A stretch of DNA of 29,396 nt. Source: CAIXYX01 sp043806415 (GTDB lineage: Archaea; Micrarchaeota; Micrarchaeia; Anstonellales; Anstonellaceae). Positions within the stretch are counted from its first letter, which is position 1, and the number at the start of each line of letters is the position of its first letter. Below are positions 14,496-23,141 of this stretch, in pieces. The stretch spans positions 1-29,396 of the forward strand of contig JAZDHB010000030.1 of the NCBI GenBank assembly GCA_043806415.1. Reading direction: 5' to 3'. Position numbers and translations under genes: made by a program. The notes under the pieces are model-generated. The model saw nothing but the letters and a program-made list of their open reading frames with translations. It ran no database searches and had not been told where the DNA came from.

Positions 14496-15041
14496 TCAGA
14501 GCAGTTTGACGAGTTCCGGGTCCAGGGTGCGGGTGCCGAACGGCCCGGAGCCGGCGTTCGGGAGGCCGAACACGTGAAAGACCTGCAGTTCGGCCGATGA
14601 TTCACGGATGGCCGGGGCGGCCGTGAGGCTTTCATAACGGATGATCAGGTGGCTCTCGACGGGCCGGCCCGATTCGTTCGTGAGGAAGAAAATGTATTCG
14701 GCGTACTCTCCGATGCCGGGGTTGGCCTGCGGCCAGGCGTTTTCTTGCCGGGCGGCCTCGAAATTCATGACGACCCGCACGTAGGGGACCGCTTTTCCCT
14801 CGACGAGGGATAGCCTGAGTTCGACATGGTCCGTGTGGCTGGCCATGGAAAACGACGCGGTTTTTGGCGAGACGTCCTTGTAATGGTCGAATATGTGGCT
14901 GGCTCCGACGATGCCGAACACCGCCTCTTTGCCGCCGCCCAAGACGATGCGCTGGCCCTTGAGGCACTCCATCTGGCCGGGAACGCGAACGGTCTTGGCT
15001 CCGGGAACCGGAATCAGGGAAATCACGCTTGCGTCCATCAT
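14496..15041 (-). CDS. Conserved-position hypothetical protein between rpl30e and nusA
   Basis: I do not recognise this 181-residue protein. The start overlaps the rpl30e stop in an ATGATGG arrangement (ATG at 15041 or 15038), so its translation is coupled to rpl30e. It has no signal peptide, membrane helix or cysteine pair that would bind zinc. The sequence looks like a globular alpha/beta fold with beta-rich stretches: KTVRVPGQMECLKGQRIVLG, EAVFGIVGASHIF, HVELRLSLVEGKAVPYVRVV and SHLIIRYESL. Most archaea have rpl30e directly followed by nusA, so this is an insertion into a very conserved operon. A ribosome- or transcription-related role is plausible from position alone. The stop is 11 bases before nusA. 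Confidence 0.8.
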   Translation of the reverse strand: MMDASVISLIPVPGAKTVRVPGQMECLKGQRIVLGGGKEAVFGIVGASHIFDHYKDVSPKTASFSMASHTDHVELRLSLVEGKAVPYVRVVMNFEAARQENAWPQANPGIGEYAEYIFFLTNESGRPVESHLIIRYESLTAAPAIRESSAELQVFHVFGLPNAGSGPFGTRTLDPELVKLL

Positions 15042-15373
15042 TTCACCAGGTTCATGATCGGGGAGTTCCCCACGTCCATGATGACGAGCGCGGACACCGA
15101 GAACGGCTTGCCGCACACCGAGCCCAGTTCCATCGAGGTGCCCTCGAACGTGACGAGCGCGATGTTGGAGAGCGCGCAGTAGCGGAAGATATCCGAGGCT
15201 TCCGGGGCAGGCAGGTTCCGGGCGATGACGATGAGCTTTCCGTGCCCGAGCATGGCGTCTTTGAGTGCCGTGCGCAGGCCCAGCTTCACCTGGCCCGAGT
15301 CCAGGCACATGCGGATGGCCTTGCCCAGGTTCATGGATTCAGAAGATGAACTCTCGACTTTGCGTTTTGCCAT
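15038..15373 (-). CDS. rpl30e: Large ribosomal subunit protein L30e (eL30)
   Basis: This is a 111-residue member of the L7Ae/L30e family of RNA kink-turn-binding proteins. The core is present: NLGKAIRMCLDSGQVKLGLR, GKLIVIARNLPAPEASDIFR and CALSNIALVTFEGTSMELGS, followed by VCGKPFSVSALVIMD. The ATG at 15373 was chosen because GAGGTTGA lies 7 bases before it; an in-frame upstream ATG would add residues unlike the family. It has its own TATA box upstream, so the genes from here to rps7 can be transcribed independently of the polymerase genes. Confidence 0.94.
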   Translation of the reverse strand: MAKRKVESSSSESMNLGKAIRMCLDSGQVKLGLRTALKDAMLGHGKLIVIARNLPAPEASDIFRYCALSNIALVTFEGTSMELGSVCGKPFSVSALVIMDVGNSPIMNLVK

Positions 15374-15455
15374 ATGACTCAACCTCTCGAGCCGGAAAAC
15401 GGCGCCAGAGGCGCCCCGGTTCACTCAGTTTCGATAAGATATGGGCGCACGGGCC

Positions 15456-15465
15456 CTTTTATACC
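15456..15465 (-). promoter_or_regulatory. Internal TATA box upstream of rpl30e
   Basis: On the minus strand this reads GGTATAAAAG, a strong archaeal TATA match inside a GC-rich gap. The predicted start is near 15434, giving a leader of about 60 bases before the rpl30e ATG. It lies just after a 9-bp hairpin that may end rpoA2 transcripts, so the cluster probably has two transcription units here. Confidence 0.6.
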
Positions 15466-15481
15466 TTGCCACGGAACCGCA

Positions 15482-15503
15482 GGGGGAGGGAGCGCCCTCC
15501 CCC
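15482..15503 (-). terminator. GC-rich hairpin after rpoA2
   Basis: A perfect 9-bp stem, GGGGGAGGG and CCCTCCCCC with a 4-base loop, starts 39 bases after the rpoA2 stop and precedes the rpl30e TATA box. There is no T-run after it, so it may stabilise the rpoA2 3' end or only weaken read-through. Confidence 0.4.
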
Positions 15504-15542
15504 TTCAGTTTCACGCTCCTCCTGATTCCCCCTCCCCTTGTT

Positions 15543-16547
15543 TTACAATTTCATCTTGAGCCTCACCAGGCCCGTGCCGACGGGCACGGTCTGGCCGACG
15601 ATGATGTTCTCGGTGACGCCGATGAGCTTGTCTTCCTCGGCCTTCGTGGCCGCGTTGACGAGGTGCTTGAGCGTCTCCTCGAAGGCCGCGCGCGCCAGCA
15701 CCCCGGCCTTGCCGCCGGAGAGCCCGTGCCGTCCGACCGACTGGATGGCGCCTTCCATGGTCATGGCGTCCGCCAGGAGCATGCAGTGGCGCGCATCGAC
15801 GTTGAGCCCCTGCATGTCCAGCACCTGCTTGATCTCGGAGGCGAGGGAGTTGCGAGCGGCCTCGACGCCGAGCACTTTCTCCACTTCCTTGACGTCGTTG
15901 GTGTAGCAGCGCTCGAAGTCCACGCCTTCGATCTTGGCGATGCCCGCCAGGTTGGAGCCGGCGGTGCGGATGAAGAAGCCGTTTTTCCCCTTGAGCACGA
16001 TGGTGCGCGTGATGCGCTCGACGCCCTTGAGCGGGAGGGCCCGCAGCTTGGTGGAGAGGTGGCGCAGCTTCTTGAGCGACGCGCCCTTGGGCTTGACCGA
16101 GACCACGTTCTCGCGGCTCTCGACCTCGTCCTCCTTGCCGGCGAAGGCCTTGACCTGCTTGCGGACGGTTTCGATGTCGATCGCGTGCGCGTCCAGCTCG
16201 TCCTTGTCCACATGGATGAATATCTTCTTGACGGCGAAATCCTCGGCGATGTCCGCGACCTTGTCGAGCGTGACTGATTCGATCTCCTTGGCGATCGCCT
16301 GCGCCTTCTTCTCGTCGTTGGCGGCCGCCCCCTTGAAGTAGATGTCCATGAGGGGCTTCTTGGGCGCGCGCCGCGCGTCCACCAGCTCGATGAGGCGGGG
16401 CAGGCCCGTGGGCACCTGTTCGGCGACGCCGGCATAGTGGAAGGTGCGCATGGTCATCTGCGTACCAGGTTCCCCGATGGACTGGGCGGCGACGATGCCG
16501 ACGGCTTCGCCGACCGGGACGCGGTTCTGTTCGCTGGCAATGGTCAT
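15543..16547 (-). CDS. rpoA2: DNA-directed RNA polymerase subunit A'' (C-terminal part of the largest subunit)
   Basis: This 334-residue protein equals the C-terminal third of bacterial beta-prime. It carries the trigger-loop region VPVGEAVGIVAAQSIGEPGT then QMTMRTFHYAG, and the C-terminal GGKAGVLARAAFEETLKHLV segment. Archaea split the largest subunit into A' and A''; the two halves assemble in the enzyme core and form the active site together. The ATG at 16547 is preferred over the upstream GTG because AAGGTG, overlapping the rpoA1 stop, is 6 bases before it. It lies 10 bases after rpoA1. Confidence 0.96.
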   Translation of the reverse strand: MTIASEQNRVPVGEAVGIVAAQSIGEPGTQMTMRTFHYAGVAEQVPTGLPRLIELVDARRAPKKPLMDIYFKGAAANDEKKAQAIAKEIESVTLDKVADIAEDFAVKKIFIHVDKDELDAHAIDIETVRKQVKAFAGKEDEVESRENVVSVKPKGASLKKLRHLSTKLRALPLKGVERITRTIVLKGKNGFFIRTAGSNLAGIAKIEGVDFERCYTNDVKEVEKVLGVEAARNSLASEIKQVLDMQGLNVDARHCMLLADAMTMEGAIQSVGRHGLSGGKAGVLARAAFEETLKHLVNAATKAEEDKLIGVTENIIVGQTVPVGTGLVRLKMKL

Positions 16548-16557
16548 GAGGTTCACC

Positions 16558-19125
16558 TTATAGCTCCATCTCGTCGCGCGGCTCGCTCGTGGCGGCCGGC
16601 ACGTTGGATTTGGCCCCGGATTTCATGGGGTCGAGCGCGTCGCCCCCGTACAGGAACTGCACGACGGATCCGCGGCTGTCGCGCACCGAGAAATCAGGCG
16701 AGATCACCATGTCCTGCAGGGCGTTGATCAGCCGGCGCTGCATGTAGCCCGAGCGCGCCGTGCGGATGGCGGTGTTGACAAGCGATTCGCGCCCGCCCAT
16801 CGAGTGCTGGAAGAATTCGGTGGCCAGCAGCCCTTTGCGGAACGAGCTGAACACGAAGCCCCTCGCCGCCCCGCCGCGGTCGCCGCGCGCGAAATGCGGC
16901 AGGTTGCGCCCGCGGTAGCCGCGGTTGGGCCGCTTGGAGCGGACGGCCTGCTGGCCGACCATCGAGGCCATCTGGATGGCGTTCAGCAGCGAGCCGCGCG
17001 CGCCGATCTTGGACATGATGATCGAGGTGTTGTCGGTGCCCATGTATTTCTCGACCAGCTCGCCGGACGCGTCGCGGGCCTTGGACGTGATGGACATGAT
17101 GCGGTCCTCCAGCGTCTCCTTGAGGCTGCGGCCCGGCAGGCGCGCGAGCGTCTTGTTCTTGTACTGCGTGATCACCGATTCGATCTCGCGGCGCATGTTG
17201 TCCTGGAGGGTCTCGATCTTCTTGACCGCCTCCTCCGGGAGCGAATAATTGGCCAGGGACACGGAGAAGCCCTGGCGCGTGATGGTGGCGATCTCCATCT
17301 TGGAAGAGCGGTCGAGGAACTGGCGCGCGGCCTCGGTGCCGGCCAGATGGATGATGCGTTCGAGGATCTCGTCCAGCGCCCGGTTGTCCAGCGCCCCCGA
17401 GACGAGGATGCCGTTCTTGACCACGATGGAATTGTCGGGGTGGGGCGAACCGTCGGCGAGCTTGCGCGTGAATTTGCTCTGGATCGAGCACGTGAGCTCG
17501 GAGGGCAGCAGGGTGGAGAAGAGGAGCTTGCCCGACCAGCGGTCCTTGCGGTCGGCGGGGGGCAGGCGCGTCACCGAGGCGGCCGCGAGGATCTGGCAGG
17601 CGTCCTCCTTGTCGAAGTCGGTCTCCATGCGCGTGAGGAAGAAGGCGCCGGACACGTAGTCCTCCTGCGGCTTGATGAGCGACTTGCCATGGCGCGGGGA
17701 GATGATCTGGTCGTGCACCTTCATGAGCATCTCGGCCTCGACGCGAGCCTCCTCGGACTGGATGACGTGCAGGTTCATCTCGTCGCCGTCGAAATCGGCG
17801 TTGTAGGGCGGGCACACGAGCGGGTTGAGGCGCAGGGTCCGGCCCGGGAGCACGCGCACCTTGTGGCACATGATCGAGATGCGGTGCAGCGAGGGCTGGC
17901 GGTTGAAGAGCACGGGGTCGCCGTCCATGAGCTGGCGCTCGACGACGGAGCCGGGCGCGAGGGTGTCGAGGATCTCCTGCCTCGTCGTCTCGGTGATGCG
18001 CACGCGCTTGCCGTCCGGGCGGACGACGTATTCGGCCATCGGGTATTTCTCGGAGATGATGAACTGCTTGCAGTAGTCCATGTTCCACGTGGTGATCTTG
18101 ATGGGGATGGTCATCTCTTCGGCGATGGCCATGGGCACGCCGACCTCGTCGATGGAGATCATCGGGTCGGGCGAGATCACGGTGCGGGCCGAGAAATTGA
18201 CGCGCTTGCCCGAGAGGTTGTAGCGGAAGCGGCCCTCCTTGCCCTTGAGCCGCTGGCTCAGCGTCTTGAGCGGCCGGCCCGAGCGGTGGCGGGCGGCCGG
18301 GATGTTGGCCGTCTCGTTGTTGAAGTAGGTCGTGACGTGGTACTGCACCAGCTCCCAGAGGTCTTCGATGATGAGCTGGGGCGCGCCGGCATTGATGTTG
18401 GCCTCGAGCCGCTGGTTGATGCGCATGATGTCCACGAGCTTGTGCGTGAGGTCGTCCTCGGAGCGGTCGCCGGTCTCCAGGGTGATGGAGGGGCGGACCG
18501 ACACGGGCGGGACGAGCAGGGCGGTGAGCACCATCCATTCGGGGCGCGAATACTTGGGGTCCAGGCCCAGCGCGGCGATGTCGCCGTCGGGGACGCCGGC
18601 GAGCCACTCGCGCACCTCGGTCGGGAGCATGATGTCCTTGCCCTTGTAGAACGTGGTGGGCTTGAGCAGTTTGATCTCCTCGAGCTTGTGCTTGCAGTGC
18701 GGGCAGGTCAGGCGCCGGGCGGACGATTTGACCGCCTTGGCTTCCGCGGCCGCCTCTTCCTCCTCGAGCGCGGTCAGGATGTGGTCGGCCTGGTTCTTGT
18801 CCTTGACCAGGATGCGTTTGCAGGCCGGGCAGGTGTTCTTGAGCACGAGCAGCATCACCCGCGAGAACTCGGGGTGGATGACCGGGCGCACCAGCTCGAT
18901 GTGCGCGAAGTGGCCGGGGCAGGAGCGCAGCTTGCCGCCGCACGTCTTGCATTTGAGGCCGGGGTCGATGACGCCCATGCGCGGATCCACCAGACCTCCG
19001 TCGATGGGGTACGAGTCGTCGTTGTAGGTGTCCGGCACCGTGATCTTGACGGCGGAGATTTTCCTGATCATCTCCGGCGAGAAGATGGAGAAGCGGATCT
19101 TGTCGATCATTTTCGAGACAACCAT
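16558..19125 (-). CDS. rpoA1: DNA-directed RNA polymerase subunit A'
   Basis: This 855-residue protein is the N-terminal part of the largest RNA polymerase subunit. Zinc sites are CKTCGGKLRSCPGH near residues 59-72, and CPACKR near 99 with CPHCKHK near 139. The catalytic magnesium loop NADFDGDEMNLH lies at about residue 441. The bridge-helix region includes FSSFRKGLLATEFFQHSMGG then RESLVNTAIRTARSGYMQRR. No intein or split occurs within it. The ATG at 19125 was chosen because GAGGTTG is 5 bases before it; two other in-frame ATGs flank it. It lies between rpoB1 and rpoA2 in the usual order. Confidence 0.97.
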   Translation of the reverse strand: MVVSKMIDKIRFSIFSPEMIRKISAVKITVPDTYNDDSYPIDGGLVDPRMGVIDPGLKCKTCGGKLRSCPGHFAHIELVRPVIHPEFSRVMLLVLKNTCPACKRILVKDKNQADHILTALEEEEAAAEAKAVKSSARRLTCPHCKHKLEEIKLLKPTTFYKGKDIMLPTEVREWLAGVPDGDIAALGLDPKYSRPEWMVLTALLVPPVSVRPSITLETGDRSEDDLTHKLVDIMRINQRLEANINAGAPQLIIEDLWELVQYHVTTYFNNETANIPAARHRSGRPLKTLSQRLKGKEGRFRYNLSGKRVNFSARTVISPDPMISIDEVGVPMAIAEEMTIPIKITTWNMDYCKQFIISEKYPMAEYVVRPDGKRVRITETTRQEILDTLAPGSVVERQLMDGDPVLFNRQPSLHRISIMCHKVRVLPGRTLRLNPLVCPPYNADFDGDEMNLHVIQSEEARVEAEMLMKVHDQIISPRHGKSLIKPQEDYVSGAFFLTRMETDFDKEDACQILAAASVTRLPPADRKDRWSGKLLFSTLLPSELTCSIQSKFTRKLADGSPHPDNSIVVKNGILVSGALDNRALDEILERIIHLAGTEAARQFLDRSSKMEIATITRQGFSVSLANYSLPEEAVKKIETLQDNMRREIESVITQYKNKTLARLPGRSLKETLEDRIMSITSKARDASGELVEKYMGTDNTSIIMSKIGARGSLLNAIQMASMVGQQAVRSKRPNRGYRGRNLPHFARGDRGGAARGFVFSSFRKGLLATEFFQHSMGGRESLVNTAIRTARSGYMQRRLINALQDMVISPDFSVRDSRGSVVQFLYGGDALDPMKSGAKSNVPAATSEPRDEMEL

Positions 19126-19174
19126 AATGACAACCTCAAGCATTCATTTGCGGATTCATGCCCTGTCCTTTATC

Positions 19175-21037
19175 TCACGCCTTGTCCCTCATCATCAGCC
19201 TCGGGAAGATGCCGATGGCCTTGATCTCGTCGAGCAGCAGCTTGAACGCGTAGCTCATCTCCACGAGATGCAGTTCCGAGTTCGTGTCGCAGAGCGGGCA
19301 GTACTGCTGGTTCTTGACATGGTCCTTGACGGCGATGGAGCCGCATTTTGAGCACACCAGCTCGTGCGTGAGGTCGGATTCCTCGAGCAGCCGCTCGCGG
19401 ATCAGCATGGACGCGCCGTAGCCGATGAGGCAGTCGCGTTCCATCTCGCCGAACCGTAAGCCCCCCTCGCGGGCGCGTCCCTCGGTGGGCTGGTGCGTGA
19501 GCAGCTGGACCGGTCCGCGCGAGCGCACGTGCATCTTGTTGGACACGAGGTGGTGGAGCTTCTGGTAGTAGATCACGCCGATGTAGATCTTGGCCTTGAT
19601 CTGCTGTCCGCTCTTGCCGTCGTACAGGACTTCCTCTCCGTATTCGTCGAATCCGAGCGCTTTCATCTGGGAGCGGAACTTGCCCTCCTTGTCGCCCAAG
19701 AAGGCGGTCGCGTCGCCGAACTCCCCGGAGAAGCACGCGGCCTTGCCGCCCAGCATCTCCAGCAGGTGGCCGGCCGTCATGCGCGAGGGGATGGCGTGCG
19801 GGTTGATGATGAGGTCTGGCACGATGCCGTCCCGGGTGAAGGGCATGTCCTCCTGCGAGAGGCGCAGGCCGATGACTCCCTTCTGGCCGTGCCGGCTGGC
19901 GAACTTGTCGCCCTGCTCGGGGATCTTGTTCGAGCGCACGCGCACCTTCACCAGCCGGTTGCCGGCGAGCGAATCGGTCACGCACACGGAGTCCACGAGG
20001 CCTTCCTCGCCGGACTTGATGGCCAGCGAGTTCTCGCGCTTCTTCTCCTCCACCATGCCGAACACGGAAATCTCCTCGAGGAACCGGGGCGGGGAGGTCT
20101 TGCCCACGAGCACGTCCTTGGAATGCATCTCGGATTCGGGCAGGACGATCCCGTCGTCGGAGAGGAAGCGGTAGGCTTTCTCCTCGCGGTAGCCCTGGCA
20201 GGTGACGGCCGGGATCTCCAGCTTGTCGCGCTGGCCGCCGGGGTAGCGGCGCTCCTCGGTCTCGTGCGACTTGTAGAACACGGTGCGCCCCAGTCCGCGG
20301 TCGATGGCCGAGCGGTTCATGACCAGGGCATCGGACGAGTTGTAGCCGAGCATCGAGGTGACGGCCACCACGAAATTCTGGCCGGCCGCGTGCTCCTGGA
20401 ACTTGAGGATCTTGTACGGGCGAGTCTGCACCAGCGGCTGCTGGGGGTAGTACATCAGATGCGCGCGGCTGTCGGTGCGTTGGTTGAAGTTGAGGGTGTA
20501 CGTGCCCAAGCTTTGCTTGGCCATGGCGCAGGCCATGGTGATACGGGGCGACGAGTTGTACTCGACGTACGGGAGCACCGACACCGTCACGCCCGTGATG
20601 GTCACGGGGTCGATCTCCAGGTGGGTGGTCTTCTCCGTGATGTCCTCTTTATGCAGAGCGATCAGGGCCCCTTCCTCCTCTTCGGCATCCAGGTATTCGA
20701 TGACGCCCAAGGAGACGAGCTTGCCCCAGCTCATCTGGCCGGCTTTGAGCTGCTCGATCATCTCGTCGGTCAGCAGGCTCTGTCCGTTCTCGACGACGAG
20801 GTACGGGCGGCGGGCGCGGCCGGAATCGGAATTGATGACCAGATCATGGCTCTTTCGGTTGAAATGGAAGTTCACGCCCAGCGGCAGCTGCCCGGCGCGC
20901 CGCTGCGCGCGCAGGTGCCTGAAAGCCTGTTCGCCGTCCTGCACCCAGCCCATGAGCCGCCCGTTCAGGAGCACCGATATCTTCTTGCCCTCCTCGTTTT
21001 TCGGGACGGGCGGCCTGCGTTTTCTCTTCAATGCCAT
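19175..21037 (-). CDS. rpoB1: DNA-directed RNA polymerase subunit B' (C-terminal half of the second subunit)
   Basis: This 620-residue protein equals the C-terminal half of RpoB. It has VTSMLGYNSSDALVMNRSAI, KIPEQGDKFASRHGQKGVIG (the conserved loop that contacts nucleic acid near the active site) and SRGPVQLLTHQPTEGRAREG near the end. A C-terminal zinc finger CSKCGSIAVKDH followed by CPLC lies at about residues 575-600. The start MALKRK at 21037 follows GGGGAT; an in-frame ATG 18 bases upstream is less likely. rpoB is split into B' and B'' here, as in methanogens, halophiles and Archaeoglobus. Confidence 0.96.
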   Translation of the reverse strand: MALKRKRRPPVPKNEEGKKISVLLNGRLMGWVQDGEQAFRHLRAQRRAGQLPLGVNFHFNRKSHDLVINSDSGRARRPYLVVENGQSLLTDEMIEQLKAGQMSWGKLVSLGVIEYLDAEEEEGALIALHKEDITEKTTHLEIDPVTITGVTVSVLPYVEYNSSPRITMACAMAKQSLGTYTLNFNQRTDSRAHLMYYPQQPLVQTRPYKILKFQEHAAGQNFVVAVTSMLGYNSSDALVMNRSAIDRGLGRTVFYKSHETEERRYPGGQRDKLEIPAVTCQGYREEKAYRFLSDDGIVLPESEMHSKDVLVGKTSPPRFLEEISVFGMVEEKKRENSLAIKSGEEGLVDSVCVTDSLAGNRLVKVRVRSNKIPEQGDKFASRHGQKGVIGLRLSQEDMPFTRDGIVPDLIINPHAIPSRMTAGHLLEMLGGKAACFSGEFGDATAFLGDKEGKFRSQMKALGFDEYGEEVLYDGKSGQQIKAKIYIGVIYYQKLHHLVSNKMHVRSRGPVQLLTHQPTEGRAREGGLRFGEMERDCLIGYGASMLIRERLLEESDLTHELVCSKCGSIAVKDHVKNQQYCPLCDTNSELHLVEMSYAFKLLLDEIKAIGIFPRLMMRDKA

Positions 21038-21130
21038 AAGGATATCCCCTTGCAATCATCGTTCATCGTTTTCCGGTAATCGTCATTCATCGTTCTTCGC
21101 GGAAATACGCTCCCGCGCATTCATGGATTT

Positions 21131-22600
21131 TTAGGGCTGGACCGGCTTCATGCCCATCTTGAGCAGCGCCTGCTCCACGTCGCCCTCGTTCTCGCCGGTC
21201 GAGATCTCGTTGAAGAGCGACATGTTCTTGACCAGCGCGCACGACGGCCCTTCGGGCGATTCGTTCGGGCAGAGCTTGCCCCAGTGCGTGCCGTGCAGGT
21301 CGCGCGCCTTGAAGTGGGGGTGCTTGCGCGAGAGGGGCGAGATGATGCGCCTCAAATGCGACATGGACGAGAGGAACGAGGTGCGGTCCAGGAGCTGCGA
21401 GATGCCCGTCTGGCCGGCGATCCAGTTGCCCGTGGCCATGGAATAGCGGATGCGGTCGGAGAGCGCGTCGGGGCGCACGAGCGTCTGCACGGCGAGGCGC
21501 CGGCCGCGCGCGTCGGCGCGCCCGGCCTGGTACGAGATGTCCTTGACCAGGAACTGGAAGGCGTAGCGGAAGAGCTCGTCCATCAGGTCGCCGGCGAGCT
21601 TGATGCGCTTGTTGGCGTAGTGGTCCTTGTCGTCGGGCGGAAGGCGCTTGTTGGCCACGAGGATCGCCCGCTCGGCCATCTTGGCCAGGTACCGGGACTT
21701 GGCGACGCGGTCGGCCGGCTCGGTGCCGATGTGCGGCAAGAGATAGGTGTCCAGCAGCACTTCGGCGCGCTTGATCCGGTATTCCTCGCTCTGGCCGGGC
21801 GCAGCCTTCTTGCCGACGTAATCCAGCGCGTCCTCCTTCTTCTTGGTGAGGTCCTCTTCCATGTTGAGCAGAAGATCGTTGAGGATCTGGGGATCGTCCG
21901 AGAACGCCTTCTTGATCTCTTCGTTGGATTCGAGGCCCAGCGCGCGCATGACGGCGATGAGCGAGAGGTCCTTGGGCGCGGCCGGGAAGACGCAGTGCAA
22001 TACGCCCTCCTGCGTGCGCTCGACGATGGAGCGGGCGCGGAAGGAGTAGCGGGTGGAGAACACCTTCGCGATGACCAGCTTCTTGTACTTCTCGAACGTG
22101 CAGATGATGCGGTTGGGCGCGAGGTCCTCGATCGAGGTCAGGACGCGCTCGCTTCCGTTGATGATGAAGTAGCCGCCCGGGTCGGCCGGGTCCTCGCCCG
22201 CGGCGATGAGCTCCTCCTCGGTCATGTTGTCGAGGTGGCAGAGCTTGGACTTGGCCATGACGGGCATCTCGCCGACGTACACTTCGGAGAACATCTTCTT
22301 CTCCACGCCGTTGTAGATGGGGATGATTTCAAGGAAAATGGGGGAGGCGTAGGTGAGGTTCCTCGCGCGCGCTTCGGAGGGCAGGATGGTGCGCTGCGAG
22401 CCGTCGGCCTCGATGACCTTGGGCTTGTCCAGGCGCACGCGCCCCAAGTGCAGCTCGAAACCCTCGATGGAGGGCTTGATGACGCCGATGCGGTCGATCA
22501 TCTGCTGCATGCCGAAATCCACGAACTTGTTGTAGGAATCCAGATGCTGCTTGACGAGGCTGTTTTCGCGGAAATATGCGGGGAGAAGCTCTTTGGTCAT
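21131..22600 (-). CDS. rpoB2: DNA-directed RNA polymerase subunit B'' (N-terminal half of the second subunit)
   Basis: This 489-residue protein equals the N-terminal half of RpoB. Hallmarks are GGYFIINGSERVLTSIEDLA, the NKRLPPDDKDHYANKRIKLA fork/lobe segment, and near the C-terminus HGTHWGKLCPNESPEGPSCA, the universal CPxExPEG motif. The ATG at 22600 follows CAGGTGTG. The split from rpoB1 lies just after the PEG motif, with a 93-base gap that contains no gene and some ATCGTTC-like repeated words. Both halves have correct ends and starts, so this is a natural split and not a frameshift. Confidence 0.96.
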   Translation of the reverse strand: MTKELLPAYFRENSLVKQHLDSYNKFVDFGMQQMIDRIGVIKPSIEGFELHLGRVRLDKPKVIEADGSQRTILPSEARARNLTYASPIFLEIIPIYNGVEKKMFSEVYVGEMPVMAKSKLCHLDNMTEEELIAAGEDPADPGGYFIINGSERVLTSIEDLAPNRIICTFEKYKKLVIAKVFSTRYSFRARSIVERTQEGVLHCVFPAAPKDLSLIAVMRALGLESNEEIKKAFSDDPQILNDLLLNMEEDLTKKKEDALDYVGKKAAPGQSEEYRIKRAEVLLDTYLLPHIGTEPADRVAKSRYLAKMAERAILVANKRLPPDDKDHYANKRIKLAGDLMDELFRYAFQFLVKDISYQAGRADARGRRLAVQTLVRPDALSDRIRYSMATGNWIAGQTGISQLLDRTSFLSSMSHLRRIISPLSRKHPHFKARDLHGTHWGKLCPNESPEGPSCALVKNMSLFNEISTGENEGDVEQALLKMGMKPVQP

Positions 22601-22680
22601 GAAACACACCTGCCGATGGCCCCCATGCCGCGAATCCGGCAACATGTCGTGTAGGGGCTCTGATGGATGGACTGCGCGCA

Positions 22681-22920
22681 CTAATTCTCGACGACACGAC
22701 GGTAATACTCATAGTCGCCGCTAAGGTCTTTGCGTTTGATGCGGACCAGGTCGCCTGCCGTCGCTTCCAGCCCGACCAACGCGGGGTCGGCCCGTTTTAT
22801 CTTCGGAAGCTGGGCTTCGCTGATGTTGAATTTTTCGAGGACCTTCTTCTTTTCCTCGTCGGATATGATGACGTGTTCTGGGCGCAGGTAATGGGGTAGA
22901 TTTTCCGCTTTCTTTGTCAA
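22681..22920 (-). CDS. rpoH: DNA-directed RNA polymerase subunit H
   Basis: This 79-residue subunit is the archaeal counterpart of the C-terminal domain of eukaryotic RPB5. Its core, PEHVIISDEEKKKVLEKFNI then LPKIKRADPALVGLEATAGD and YRRVV at the end, is typical. It starts with TTG at 22920, preceded by CGGTG 7 bases away. It is the first gene of the polymerase cluster and has a TATA box upstream. RpoH helps open complex formation and bridges to the jaw. Confidence 0.94.
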   Translation of the reverse strand: MTKKAENLPHYLRPEHVIISDEEKKKVLEKFNISEAQLPKIKRADPALVGLEATAGDLVRIKRKDLSGDYEYYRRVVEN

Positions 22921-22979
22921 AGAAACACCGCTAATCCTTAAGGTAGTACTTGTGCAAGGCTAGGATTAAGGAGATGAAT

Positions 22980-22990
22980 GTTTAAAAAGG
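22980..22990 (-). promoter_or_regulatory. TATA box of the RNA polymerase cluster
   Basis: On the minus strand this reads CCTTTTTAAAC, centred 65 bases before the rpoH TTG; the start site should be near 22959. The leader carries a 7-bp inverted repeat TAATCCT / AGGATTA at 22932-22938 and 22962-22968. Confidence 0.6.
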
Positions 22991-23053
22991 TTCCGAGAAG
23001 CGGTCCCAGCTTGGCAAATATGGCTGAGCCCGAACGAAATGCGGCTGAACCGA

Positions 23054-23087
23054 ATAAAAAAATGACGGGCAGGCGCCCGGGCGCCTG
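23054..23087 (-). terminator. GC palindrome and T-run after aIF1A
   Basis: A perfect 18-base palindrome, CAGGCGCCC followed by GGGCGCCTG (23070-23087), lies 54 bases after the aIF1A stop. In the minus direction it is followed within 7 bases by a run of seven Ts. It separates the aIF1A gene from the rpoH promoter. Confidence 0.6.
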
Positions 23088-23141
23088 TTCCAGTCGTTTC
23101 CTTTCGCTTTCACGTTCCGGTCTTTTCCGTTCGCTTTTTTC

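Noticed and set aside
16804..19224. 806-codon plus-strand open frame opposite rpoA1
   Set aside because: It is an antisense shadow of a highly conserved gene; its Arg/Asp/Gly/Val-rich sequence has no recognisable motif.
19493..21079. 528-codon plus-strand open frame opposite rpoB1
   Set aside because: Antisense shadow caused by high GC at third codon positions; the minus-strand gene is certain.
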